The notes under the pieces are model-generated. The model was not told where the DNA came from, ran no database searches, and worked only from the letters and a program-made list of their open reading frames with translations. DNA of 17,014 nt, taken from the NCBI GenBank assembly GCA_937886445.1, contig CALGBY010000058.1, positions 1 through 17,014 of the forward strand. Reading direction: 5' to 3'. The DNA comes from an uncultured Clostridia bacterium. Lineage in GTDB: Bacteria > Bacillota > Clostridia > Christensenellales > Aristaeellaceae. Position numbers and translations under genes: made by a program. How positions within the stretch are numbered: position 1 is the stretch's first letter; each line of letters starts with the position of its first letter. Positions 6,687-14,148 of the stretch are shown one piece after another.

Positions 6687-8348
6687 TTACTCGCCGAGAG
6701 CTTCCTTAACGAGCTTGAGAACTTCTTCCTGCATGAAAGCAGAGTAGATCTCGCAGGAGGGGTTGATCCTCTCAACGAAAGCGTCCCAGGTAGCGTCAAA
6801 GTCAGCGGGAGCAGCCATGATGACCTTGGGCAGGTCTTCATCCTGGTAGGCCAGGAACTGCTGGTTGTAAACGAGGTCGATGGGGGTCTTGTCGATCTGC
6901 CAGGCTTCTCCGTAGGGAGCCAGCTCCAGCGTCTTGTCGAACACATCACCGGGCACCTTCAGGCCGCAGGCGGCGAGGAAGTCGATGGTGTACTGATCCA
7001 TCATACCGAAGTACATTTCAGCCTGATCGCCGGGAGCCCAGGCGTTGCCGTCATCCTGCAGACCCTGCTTCTTGGGAGCGGATTCCCAGATGGCCAGAGC
7101 CTGGTTGGCGCGCTTCCATTCGGCGTTGTTGCGCTGATCGTACTGCTCCTGAGTCATGAGCATACGGCCGTTTTCTACATAGTAATCTTCGCCTTCGATA
7201 CCCCACTGGAGGATCTTCTGCCATTCGTCGCTCAGCAGAGCTTCAAGCAGGGCGATAACGCGCTCGGGGCACTCGCAGCCGACGGAGATACCGAAGCCGC
7301 GGTCCTTGTTCATGACGGTACCATTTACATAGTGCTCGTCGATCTTGCCGTAGCCATAGCTCTCGTCATAAACGAGGGGAATGCCCAGGTAGGTGTTCTC
7401 ATACATGCCGGCATCCTTCAGCGCCTGATCAGCAGTGCCGAAGTCCCAGCCCTGGTCGAACATACCGAGTACGATGCCGGAAGAAAGCTGGGCAATGTAC
7501 TGGTCATAGTTCATAACGAAGGTGTCAGCCTTGATGATGCCCTTGTTGAATTCTTCGTTCAGCTTGGCATAGTAGGGCTTGGCATAGGGCTGATTGATGA
7601 AGGTAACGGTCTTGTATTCGGGGGTGGTGATGTCGATGAGGACTTCACCGTCATTGGGACGGCCCATCAGATGCTGTACGGGGTTGATCAGGCAGAAATG
7701 ACGCCAGTCTTCGCACAGGATGTCAAAGCCGATGTATTCGGTGCCGTTCTTATCGGTGGGGTTGGCAGCGAGGAAGCGCTCGATCAGGTCGAAGTATTCA
7801 TTCAGGGTGGTGGGGATCACGTAGTTGTTCCACGCGATGACCTGCTTCTGGATGAAGAACATGGGGCCGTTGGGAGCGTTCTGCACCTGGCCGTTGTAGT
7901 TGATGCCGTAGTTGGGGATGATGTACAGTTTGCCATCATGCAGCAGCTGGGCAATGCGGTTGTCGGTGTAGATGTGCTTGTAGAGGTTGGGAGTGCCTTC
8001 CTCGGTGATGTAGGGCAGCATATCGATGAGAGCGCCGGCGTTCTCAAGGATCTCGGCAGAGTTGCCGCCGTCCCACAGGTCGGGATAGTTCTCTTCGCCG
8101 CCGGCAAGCTTGATGCCGAGGGTCTCGTTCAGGTCGCCGGTCAGGAATTCGATCTCAAACTTGATGCCGAATTCTTCTTCGATCTTCTTGTAGATCTTGT
8201 TGTCTTCGGTAGGCTGGTCACCGGGATCGCCGCGGAACACGGTGAGGGTGATCGCTTCGTTACCGGACTCTTCTTCCTCGGCCAGCACAGAGGGCACGAG
8301 GGATACCAGCATGATCAGAGCCAGTACCATAGCCAGGATCTTCTTCAT
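6687..8348 (-). CDS. Extracellular sugar-binding protein of ABC importer (no lipobox)
   Basis: A 553-residue family-1-type extracellular solute-binding protein of the LplA class. The ATG at 8348 follows AAGGAGGAACC and gives MKKILAMVLALIMLVSLV, a clear signal peptide. The signal ends VPSVLA before EEEESG and has no lipobox cysteine, so cleavage by signal peptidase I at about residue 23 is predicted rather than lipidation. The mature part has the long, aromatic- and acid-rich sequence typical of oligosaccharide-binding proteins (for example YPDLWDGGNSAEIL and GIEGEDYYVENGRMLM). It heads the operon with two permeases and an AraC regulator, and captures the sugar outside the membrane. How it is held at a Gram-positive surface is unclear. 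The sugar itself cannot be deduced. Confidence 0.93.
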   Translation of the reverse strand: MKKILAMVLALIMLVSLVPSVLAEEEESGNEAITLTVFRGDPGDQPTEDNKIYKKIEEEFGIKFEIEFLTGDLNETLGIKLAGGEENYPDLWDGGNSAEILENAGALIDMLPYITEEGTPNLYKHIYTDNRIAQLLHDGKLYIIPNYGINYNGQVQNAPNGPMFFIQKQVIAWNNYVIPTTLNEYFDLIERFLAANPTDKNGTEYIGFDILCEDWRHFCLINPVQHLMGRPNDGEVLIDITTPEYKTVTFINQPYAKPYYAKLNEEFNKGIIKADTFVMNYDQYIAQLSSGIVLGMFDQGWDFGTADQALKDAGMYENTYLGIPLVYDESYGYGKIDEHYVNGTVMNKDRGFGISVGCECPERVIALLEALLSDEWQKILQWGIEGEDYYVENGRMLMTQEQYDQRNNAEWKRANQALAIWESAPKKQGLQDDGNAWAPGDQAEMYFGMMDQYTIDFLAACGLKVPGDVFDKTLELAPYGEAWQIDKTPIDLVYNQQFLAYQDEDLPKVIMAAPADFDATWDAFVERINPSCEIYSAFMQEEVLKLVKEALGE

Positions 8349-8390
8349 AAAGGTTCCTCCTTCATATTTTGGCATTGCTGCCAGATGAAT

Positions 8391-8421
8391 ATATTATTAT
8401 CCCGCACAGGCAATATCGCAA
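8391..8421 (-). promoter_or_regulatory. Probable promoter of the sugar importer operon
   Basis: On the minus strand a weak -35 TTGCGA (8421-8416) is followed after 16 bp by TAATAA (8399-8394), or after 19 bp by TAATAT (8396-8391), within the AT-rich run GGGATAATAATATATTC. A start near 8385 would leave a short leader before the AAGGAGG site. A poor -35 with activator-type repeats upstream fits an AraC-activated promoter. The exact boxes are uncertain. Confidence 0.5.
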
Positions 8422-8443
8422 TGTAATATCTGGTCGAATTCGT

Positions 8444-8476
8444 TCACATTTTGCTATCTGATTATCATATTTTGCT
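8444..8476 (-). promoter_or_regulatory. Candidate AraC-type operator: 12-bp direct repeat, 21-bp period
   Basis: Reading the plus strand, TCACATTTTGCT (8444-8455) and TCATATTTTGCT (8465-8476) match at 11 of 12 positions and are spaced exactly 21 bp apart, that is two helical turns on the same DNA face. AraC-family proteins with two HTH units commonly bind direct repeats with this period upstream of the -35 box. The site ends about 22 bp upstream of the putative -35. The binding protein would most simply be the regulator encoded at 3808-4716. Confidence 0.6.
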
Positions 8477-8564
8477 GTAAGCGGTTTTTATCCCGTTCCG
8501 GCAAGTTATGACACATGATTTTCCGGTTTTGTCGTTTTCCCGCCTGTTTTATCCCTGTTCGTTC

Positions 8565-8599
8565 AAAAAAAGGACCGGTACGCCATTTGGCACCGGTCC
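8565..8599 (-). terminator. Intrinsic terminator of the GH13-ywlC transcript
   Basis: On the minus strand the 8-bp stem GGACCGGT/ACCGGTCC (arms 8592-8599 and 8572-8579), with an inner GCC/GGC pair in the loop, is followed by seven T residues including TTTTTT (8570-8565). It lies 240 bp downstream of the ywlC stop codon and isolates the GH13-ywlC unit from the importer operon. Confidence 0.85.
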
Positions 8600-8838
8600 C
8601 CTGTGCGCAAAAACTGATTGAAACATGCCGTTTCAAAACATCCGTCCGGCTGCTTCTTCGCGTTTTTTGTACTCACACGCGCTTTACATACGATGCCGCG
8701 GGCTTTTCTCGCGCTCTATGTTTATGATCCGCCCTCCGGTAATGAGCTTTACAGCTCATAGTTTATAACTTTCAGTCCGTCGGATAATCCGCCTGAAGAG
8801 GCACCGATGGGCTGTTTGAAAATGATCCGTATACATTT
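8600..8838 (-). other. Long 3' untranslated region of ywlC, with several hairpins
   Basis: This 239-nt stretch between the ywlC stop and its terminator has no credible gene. It contains three perfect or near-perfect hairpins. GTTTGAAAATG/CATTTTCAAAC (arms near 8843-8833 and 8823-8813) overlaps the stop codon. ATGAGCT/AGCTCAT lies at about 8742-8759. TTGAAAC/GTTTCAA lies at about 8616-8634. It could be a structured 3' tail or a small RNA made from its own promoter. I do not recognise a known RNA family. Confidence 0.35.
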
Positions 8839-9855
8839 TCAAACTTCTCTTAAATCAAAGGCAGCAGCCCTCGCCATGCGGTTCATCACGGCCAGCGCCT
8901 CTCCCTTTACCGCCCAGCCCTCGGTAAGGATGCGGGTATAGCCCTCCTCATCCATCTCCCTCAGCAGAGCAAACAGCAGACGGGCGCTGTCCATCGCGTC
9001 CTTTCCCACGCTCTTCGCGTTCATCCCCTCATAAGATGCCAGATGATCCTCATGGCAGAGGACGCAGGTGTTTTCCTCGAGCGGATATTCCTTCAGCACC
9101 GCGCGGCGCACATTCTCCGCCTCTCCCAGAAACACGGTCATGCGCCCTTTCGGGGCATAGTGGCGGTGCTTCATGCCGGGGCTGGGGGCTTTTTCATTTT
9201 CCCGCAGCGGGCGCATCACGCTGTCCGCCACGCTGCAGCCGCCGCACACGGCGGCCACCATCTCCTGTGTGACCGCGCCGGGGCGGAAGATCACGGGCTC
9301 GGGGCCGGATACATCCAGCACCGTGCTTTCCACGCCCACCCGGCAGGCCCCGCCGTCAATGATCAGCGGGATGCGCCCGTTCATATCCTCAAACACATGC
9401 TGCGCGGTCGTAGGGCTGGGGCGGCCGCTCAGGTTGGCGCTGGGCGCGGCGATGGGCGTGCCCGCGGCGGCGATCAGCGCGAGCGCGGCGGCATGGTCGG
9501 GCATGCGTATCCCCACGGTATCAAGGCCCGCCGTGGTCACATCCGGCACGGAGGAGGTTTTCGGCAGAAGCATGGTGAGCGGTCCGGGCCAGAACGCGGC
9601 GGCCAGCTTTTTCGCGTTCCCGTTGATCTCACACAGGCCGTCCAGCATATCTAATGAAGAAATGTGTACGATGAGCGGGTTGTCCTGCGGACGGCCCTTG
9701 GCGATAAAAATGCGTTTTACGGCTTCGGCGTTCAGCGCGTCCGCGCCCAGGCCGTACACCGTTTCGGTGGGAAAGGCCACCAGTTCCCCTTTCCGGATCA
9801 GCTCACCCGCCTCGCGGATGCTCTCCTCTCCGGGCAGAACGATGCGTGTATCCAT
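8839..9855 (-). CDS. ywlC: L-threonylcarbamoyladenylate synthase (Sua5/YwlC)
   Basis: A 338-residue two-domain Sua5-type enzyme. It makes threonylcarbamoyl-AMP from threonine, bicarbonate and ATP, the first step of the t6A37 modification of ANN-decoding tRNAs, in the cytoplasm. The YrdC-like domain (about 10-195) shows FPTETVYGLGADAL (28-41), KGRPQDNPL (53-61), SANLSGRPSPTTA (139-151) and STVLD (177-181). The linker SPGMKHRHYAP (225-235) and the following C-terminal Sua5 domain distinguish it from the shorter TsaC/YrdC form. The ATG at 9855 is preceded by AAAGAGG and lies 21 bp after the GH13 gene, so the two are probably co-transcribed. There is no obvious functional link between them. Confidence 0.96.
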   Translation of the reverse strand: MDTRIVLPGEESIREAGELIRKGELVAFPTETVYGLGADALNAEAVKRIFIAKGRPQDNPLIVHISSLDMLDGLCEINGNAKKLAAAFWPGPLTMLLPKTSSVPDVTTAGLDTVGIRMPDHAAALALIAAAGTPIAAPSANLSGRPSPTTAQHVFEDMNGRIPLIIDGGACRVGVESTVLDVSGPEPVIFRPGAVTQEMVAAVCGGCSVADSVMRPLRENEKAPSPGMKHRHYAPKGRMTVFLGEAENVRRAVLKEYPLEENTCVLCHEDHLASYEGMNAKSVGKDAMDSARLLFALLREMDEEGYTRILTEGWAVKGEALAVMNRMARAAAFDLREV

Positions 9856-9876
9856 GTATATGATTGCCTCTTTTCA

Positions 9877-11652
9877 TCATTTCGCGTCGCGGCGGTTGAA
9901 CACCATTTCAATCTCTCCAGAGCTCTGTTCCTCGCCGAACACATCTTTTCCGTCGCGGATGAAGCGGCGGATGATCAGCGTATCGTCATCCGGCGCCTCC
10001 GCCTCCACATCGCCGGTCTTCAGCAGCGGCGAGGCAAGGCGTTCGTTCAGTATCCCGCTCACCTTCCGCAGCATTTCCGTATCTCCGCCCTCCCATTGGT
10101 AGGGAGCGCGGCAGAAGGGATCGGGCGCGCCCTGCATGCCGATCTCATCCCCGTAGTACACGCAGGGGGTGCCCGGCAGCGCGCACAGGATGGACAGCAT
10201 CATCAGGTACCTCGCCTTCCCCAGGCGGTATTCCTCCTCCGTAAGCCTCCTGCCCCTGCGTTCCTCCGGCTCCAGTTCCTCAAAGGTGCGCCCCGCCAGA
10301 TAGTTGACAGCCCGCGCCCGGTCATGGCTGCCGGCCAGATTCATCAGGGAATAGTAGAAGGGCTTCGGATAATTTTCCTTCTGGCTCTGTATGATCCTGC
10401 ACAGGGTAAAGGCGCTGGAGCGGAAGGTGAGAAAATTCATCACCGCCTCGCGCAGCGGGTAGTTCATCACGCTGTCCAGCGTATCGCCGGTGCAGTAGCA
10501 GCGCATTTCCCCATACGCCACCTTGTGGCTGGCGTCCTCCCACACCTCGCCCAGCACAAGGCTGTCGGGCTTTTCGCGCTTCGCGGCGCGCCGCAGGGCA
10601 CGCAGAAAATCCATAGGCAGCTCATCCGCCACATCCAGCCGCCATCCGGAGGTACCGCGTCTCAGCCACCTTCTCACCACGCCGTCCTTTGAAAACATGA
10701 AGCGGTTGTAGGAGGGGGAGCGCTTGTTGATCTCGGGCAGGCTGGTAAAGCCCCACCAGCAGCGGTATTTATCGGGAAAATGTTCAAAGGTGTACCAGCT
10801 GTAATAGGGACTTTTCTCCCCCGTGCAGGCGCCGCGCCGGTGATAGCGGTCATACCGGTCGAAATACACGCTGTCATCGCCCGTATGGCTGAACACGCCG
10901 TCCAGGATCACGCGCATGCCCAGCGCCTCCGCCGCGCGGCAAAGCTCCGTCAGGTCCTCCTCCGTTCCCAGCAGCGGGTCCACCTTCGTGTAATCCGCCG
11001 TATCATAGCGGTGATTGGAACGGGCCATGAAGATCGGGTTCAGGTACACCACCGTGATGCCCAGCTTTTTCAGATAGGGCAGCTTTTCTTCGATCCCCTT
11101 CAGGTTACCGCCGAAAAAGTCCAGCTCCGGCGTCCTCTTGCCGTCCGGCCCCGTGATGAACACGGGCTCCTCATCCCAGACCTCGTGCAGATACGCGTTT
11201 TTCCTGCCCTCCGGCAGCGCGCGGGGCGCGGGGGAAGCGTAAAAGCGGTCGGGAAAGATCTGGTACATCGTGCCCTCGCGCATGAAGGCGGGTACGGTAT
11301 ACCCTTTTTCATACACGGTGATCTGATAGCCGCGGGGCTGCCACCGGCTCATTTCCCCCGTGCCGCCCAGCATGGCGGCGTTGTTGCCGTAATAGAGCAC
11401 ATCGCCCTCATTGTTTTCGGCCCGGAAATCATACCAGCACAGCATGGGCACATCGGGCATGGTCAATGTATATTCAAACAGCTCCTCGGCGATCATATCC
11501 ATCGGATAGAAGAACTCGCTGCCGTTATAAAAGCGCAGAAACACCCTGTCCGCGCCGATCGCCCGGATCCGTATAGCCACGGAAGCCGTACATTCCAGCG
11601 CCCCGCCGGGGTTGCGGAAACGGATGTCAAAGGAATCGTGATACAGATGCAT
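9877..11652 (-). CDS. GH13 alpha-glucosidase (cyclomaltodextrinase/neopullulanase type)
   Basis: A 591-residue cytoplasmic glycoside hydrolase of family 13 with no signal peptide. Residues about 1-110 form a beta-rich N-terminal domain as in CBM34-containing cyclomaltodextrinases. The catalytic barrel follows, opening with MYQIFPDRF (129-137). Conserved regions are DGVFSH (251-256), GWRLDVADE with nucleophile D340, LGEVWE with acid/base E369, and GSHD with D444 as transition-state stabiliser. The C-terminal domain is short. Such enzymes cleave imported maltodextrins, cyclodextrins or pullulan fragments; exact specificity is not readable. The ATG at 11652 has GGAG about 10 bp upstream and a good promoter behind it. 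It may degrade sugars imported by the neighbouring ABC system, though the two are separate transcripts. Confidence 0.92.
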   Translation of the reverse strand: MHLYHDSFDIRFRNPGGALECTASVAIRIRAIGADRVFLRFYNGSEFFYPMDMIAEELFEYTLTMPDVPMLCWYDFRAENNEGDVLYYGNNAAMLGGTGEMSRWQPRGYQITVYEKGYTVPAFMREGTMYQIFPDRFYASPAPRALPEGRKNAYLHEVWDEEPVFITGPDGKRTPELDFFGGNLKGIEEKLPYLKKLGITVVYLNPIFMARSNHRYDTADYTKVDPLLGTEEDLTELCRAAEALGMRVILDGVFSHTGDDSVYFDRYDRYHRRGACTGEKSPYYSWYTFEHFPDKYRCWWGFTSLPEINKRSPSYNRFMFSKDGVVRRWLRRGTSGWRLDVADELPMDFLRALRRAAKREKPDSLVLGEVWEDASHKVAYGEMRCYCTGDTLDSVMNYPLREAVMNFLTFRSSAFTLCRIIQSQKENYPKPFYYSLMNLAGSHDRARAVNYLAGRTFEELEPEERRGRRLTEEEYRLGKARYLMMLSILCALPGTPCVYYGDEIGMQGAPDPFCRAPYQWEGGDTEMLRKVSGILNERLASPLLKTGDVEAEAPDDDTLIIRRFIRDGKDVFGEEQSSGEIEMVFNRRDAK

Positions 11653-11684
11653 AAAGCGTACGCTCCGAAAAAAGTTTACAATTT

Positions 11685-11713
11685 ATTATACTCTCAGTCT
11701 CCCCCGCAGGCAA
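11685..11713 (-). promoter_or_regulatory. Promoter of the GH13-ywlC operon
   Basis: On the minus strand TTGCCT (11713-11708) is followed after 17 bp by a perfect TATAAT (11690-11685). The expected start near 11678 gives a leader of only about 25 nt before the GH13 ATG. Confidence 0.75.
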
Positions 11714-11754
11714 GCAATGCTTTTTCGGAAGTTTCATGGAAAACAACGCAAAAA

Positions 11755-11822
11755 GAGGCCCGAAAACGGCAAAAACGGCTGCCGACATGTTCCGAAGGCA
11801 GCGGCGGCGCGTTTTCGGGCTC
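11755..11822. repeat. Long imperfect hairpin between divergent promoters
   Basis: The arms GAGGCCCGAAAACG (11755-11768) and CGTTTTCGGGCTC (11810-11822) pair with a single bulged G, and an inner stem GCTGCC/GGCAGC (11778-11783 and 11797-11802) lies between them. On the minus strand the stem is followed by TTTTTG, so it could work as a weak terminator towards the GH13 gene; otherwise it may be an extragenic palindromic element. It lies between the GH13 promoter and the promoter at 11858. Confidence 0.5.
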
Positions 11823-11857
11823 ATTCGCGCACCGTATCCCGATTTCATGCCGCGCTA

Positions 11858-11886
11858 TGGTCAGAAGCGGATTTGTATGCTATAAT
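11858..11886 (+). promoter_or_regulatory. Promoter of the secreted-paralogue cluster
   Basis: TGGTCA (11858-11863, four of six matches) is followed after 17 bp by a perfect TATAAT (11881-11886) that also has an extended -10 TG two bases upstream. The predicted start near 11893 gives a leader of about 50 nt ending in AGGAGG ahead of the ATG at 11942. Confidence 0.78.
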
Positions 11887-11941
11887 AGAGCGTAAGATGT
11901 TTCCGGCAAGCACTGCTTCCGGCTTATACAGGAGGACCGTC

Positions 11942-12601
11942 ATGAAAAAGTACCTTTGTCTGCTCGCCGTAATAGGGCTGCTGCTGCCCTCCGCGTGCTT
12001 CGCCCTGCAATTGAAAATGCCCGAAATGAGCGAGAAAAACAGTTATTCCTACGAAAACCCCGTGCTGGGCTATTCACTGCGCGTGCCGAAGGCGCTTGTT
12101 TCCCTGCCGGACAGCGATCTTGCGGAAATACTTGACAACGCGCACAGCAGAGCCGGGTTCGGCGAGGACGATTATCTGTACGATGTACGCATATGGGGCA
12201 TGGCCGCCTCCGCCTCCGATACACTGGTGCTTGAGGTCCAGCTGAAAAAGTGCACTCATACCGATTTTGAAACAGAGGTGGCAAACGCGCCCAACTACAG
12301 TGAAAGGCAGGAGGCGCAGCAGGCCGAACAGGGAAACGATGTAAGCATCACCATGCTGCACGACGGCATGCTGCGCGAGACCCCGGCGGGCACCATGCTG
12401 GAAATGGCCTGCGTATGGCACTATACGGACGCAGACGGCACCCCCCGCGATACCATGCATGTGTATTATGATTACTACTGCAACAGCATCGAATACTGCT
12501 TCGTTCTGGAAGCGCCCGAACGCCTTGTGACCCTTGAAGGCATGCAGAAACTGCTCGCAGACATCATGGAAACCGTAAGGATCGAAAATGTGATAGAATA
12601 A
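11942..12601 (+). CDS. Secreted protein of unknown function, tandem paralogue 1
   Basis: A 219-residue protein not recognised as a characterised family. The ATG at 11942 has AGGAGG about 6 bp upstream and begins a signal peptide ending near CFA (about 19-21). The mature part shares with the next two genes the blocks LGYSLRVP (42-49), VQLKKCTHTDFETEV (99-113), LHDGMLRETPAGTMLEMA (139-156) and YYDYYCNSIEYCF (175-187), plus the helical tail MQKLL...RIENVIE. It has four cysteines after the signal (C104, C157, C180, C186), enough for disulfides. The start and end blocks resemble the PsbP/DcrB-like fold of small extracytoplasmic proteins, an inference only. Cys19 sits in PSAC, a poor lipobox, so lipidation is unlikely. 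First gene after the promoter at 11858. Confidence 0.85.
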   Translation: MKKYLCLLAVIGLLLPSACFALQLKMPEMSEKNSYSYENPVLGYSLRVPKALVSLPDSDLAEILDNAHSRAGFGEDDYLYDVRIWGMAASASDTLVLEVQLKKCTHTDFETEVANAPNYSERQEAQQAEQGNDVSITMLHDGMLRETPAGTMLEMACVWHYTDADGTPRDTMHVYYDYYCNSIEYCFVLEAPERLVTLEGMQKLLADIMETVRIENVIE

Positions 12602-12603
12602 AC

Positions 12604-12661
12604 GGCAGCACCGCGCGGATGAGGCCGTGCTCAGCGTGCCGAAGAGCCGCGCGATACTGCC
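12604..12661 (+). other. Intercistronic hairpin between paralogues 1 and 2
   Basis: A 58-nt imperfect stem begins two bases after the stop of paralogue 1: GGCAG (12604-12608) pairs with CTGCC (12657-12661) and CGCGCGG (12612-12618) with CCGCGCG (12647-12653), with a small internal loop. No T-run follows, so it looks more like an mRNA processing or stability element than a terminator. Confidence 0.5.
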
Positions 12662-12693
12662 TGAGGATCAATAAAGAAAGGAAAAGATCAGCC

Positions 12694-13365
12694 ATGAAAA
12701 GAAAAGTGACCGCCGCGCTCTCCGTTCTGCTCACCCTGTGCATGCTCCTTCCGCTGTGCGGACAGGCCCTGCAGGTGCAACTGCCCGAAGTGACGGAAAG
12801 CAATTCCTCGCCCTACGCGGATCCGGTGCTGGGATATTCCTTCCGGATCCCGGACTATCTTACTCCGCTTCCGGAGGAATATGAAAAGCTGCTCCTTGAC
12901 GAGCAGAACAAGGAGAAGGAATTCGGCGATGAAGAGTGGCACTATGATGTGCAGGCCTGGTTTACCCCCGTTTCCTCCGGCGAAATGCTGTTTTTTGAGG
13001 TAACGCTCAAAAAGTGCAGCAATGAAAGCTTTGAAAACGAGGTGGCGCAGGCCCCATACTATGCCGAAAACGCCCGGAAGCAGTTCAGCGAGGCCGGGCG
13101 GGATGCGCATATCACCATGCTGCATGACGGCATCCTGCGCGAGACTCCCGCGGGGCAGATGCTGGAGATCGCGGTCATCCAGGAGGAAACCCTTGAAGAC
13201 GGAACACAGTCCTCTGAGCTGTTCATTTACTACGATTTTTACTGCAACACCATCGAATATATCTTCGCGCTCACCGCGCCGTCCCGGCTGGTATCGTACG
13301 AAAGCATGCAGAAGCTGCTTGACAGCATCGTAAACACCGCCGAGATACAGCATGTGCTTGAATAA
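12694..13365 (+). CDS. Secreted protein of unknown function, tandem paralogue 2
   Basis: A 223-residue member of the same family as its neighbours, not recognised as a known family. The ATG at 12694 follows AAAGGA at slightly long spacing. The signal peptide probably ends at GQA (about 23-25). Shared blocks are DPVLGYSFRIPDYL (43-56), LKKCSNESFENEVAQAP (105-121), LHDGILRETPAGQMLEIA (143-160) and YYDFYCNTIEYIF (179-191), and the tail SMQKLLDSIV. The mature part has two cysteines (C108, C184), aligned with C104 and C180 of paralogue 1 and able to form one disulfide. The LGYSFRIP start and the IEYIFALTAP strand followed by a terminal helix suggest a PsbP/DcrB-like fold. It is 92 bp after paralogue 1 and 34 bp before paralogue 3. 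Confidence 0.85.
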   Translation: MKRKVTAALSVLLTLCMLLPLCGQALQVQLPEVTESNSSPYADPVLGYSFRIPDYLTPLPEEYEKLLLDEQNKEKEFGDEEWHYDVQAWFTPVSSGEMLFFEVTLKKCSNESFENEVAQAPYYAENARKQFSEAGRDAHITMLHDGILRETPAGQMLEIAVIQEETLEDGTQSSELFIYYDFYCNTIEYIFALTAPSRLVSYESMQKLLDSIVNTAEIQHVLE

Positions 13366-13399
13366 AAACGACATAAACGATCATAAGGAGGAAACACCC

Positions 13400-14089
13400 A
13401 TGAAAAAAACCGTATGCGCGATCCTTTCCCTCATGCTTGCCCTGCTCCCCGCCCTGTGCACCGCGGAGCTGAGCCTGACCATTCCCCATGTAACGGAAGA
13501 AAACTCAACGGAATACAGCGACACCTATCTGGGCTATTCCCTGCGCATCCCCGATTTCCTCGTCAAGGTCAACGACACCTACCTGAGGCAGTATCTTGAA
13601 AGCATGAACGAAGGCAAAACGCCGGACAGCGCGGACTATGTGTACGACAGCCATCTCTGGGGCACGCAGGTCAGCAGCGAAAGCGCGATGATATTTGAAA
13701 TACAGCTCAAAAAGTGCACCAATGAAAGCTTTGAAAAAGAAGTGGAAATGGCTCCCCGCTATGAGGAGATCGAAAACGCCATGCTGGAAGAAACCGGCAG
13801 CAGCACCCGCATAGCGCAGCTGCACAACGGCATCCTGCGCGAGACCCCGATGGGCACCATGCTGGAAATGGCCTATACCGTCAACTATCTGCTTGATGAC
13901 GGTTCCTCCTCGCAGGAGACCCATGTCTATTACGATTTTTACTATAACACCATTGAATATATCTTCCTGCTGGAAGCGCCCACCGAGCTGATCACGGTGG
14001 AAAGCATGCAGCAACTGCTCAGCGAGCTGATGCAGTATGTGCAGATCGAAAATGTGATCTCCGATACCGCCGCCCCCGCCGCCGCGTAA
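13400..14089 (+). CDS. Secreted protein of unknown function, tandem paralogue 3
   Basis: A 229-residue third copy, with an ATG at 13400 preceded by AAGGAGGAAACACCC. The signal peptide ends near CTA (about 20-22). Conserved blocks are LGYSLRIPDFL (44-54), LKKCTNESFEKEV (103-115), LHNGILRETPMGTMLEMA (141-158) and YYDFYYNTIEYIF (177-189), then SMQQLL and IENVI. It keeps the LKKC cysteine (C106), but the second conserved cysteine is tyrosine here (FYYN), so the putative disulfide of copies 1 and 2 is lost. It ends with an extra Ala/Pro-rich tail (SDTAAPAAA). Function is unknown; as the last paralogue it sits 59 bp before the sortase-anchored glycosidase-like gene and is probably co-transcribed with it. 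Confidence 0.85.
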   Translation: MKKTVCAILSLMLALLPALCTAELSLTIPHVTEENSTEYSDTYLGYSLRIPDFLVKVNDTYLRQYLESMNEGKTPDSADYVYDSHLWGTQVSSESAMIFEIQLKKCTNESFEKEVEMAPRYEEIENAMLEETGSSTRIAQLHNGILRETPMGTMLEMAYTVNYLLDDGSSSQETHVYYDFYYNTIEYIFLLEAPTELITVESMQQLLSELMQYVQIENVISDTAAPAAA

Positions 14090-14148
14090 ACAGCGGAATT
14101 ACGGGAAAAACCGGATGATCTGCGAATATGCGGAGGAGCTGACAGGCC

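Noticed and set aside
7332..8426. 364-codon plus-strand frame opposite the sugar-binding protein
   Set aside because: Val/Asp/Gly-rich shadow of a strongly supported gene.
11942..12010. Paralogue 1 as a lipoprotein (PSAC before residue 20)
   Set aside because: Pro at -3 is a poor lipobox, and the two siblings have LPLC/PALC with bulky residues at -1; signal peptidase I sites two or three residues later fit all three.
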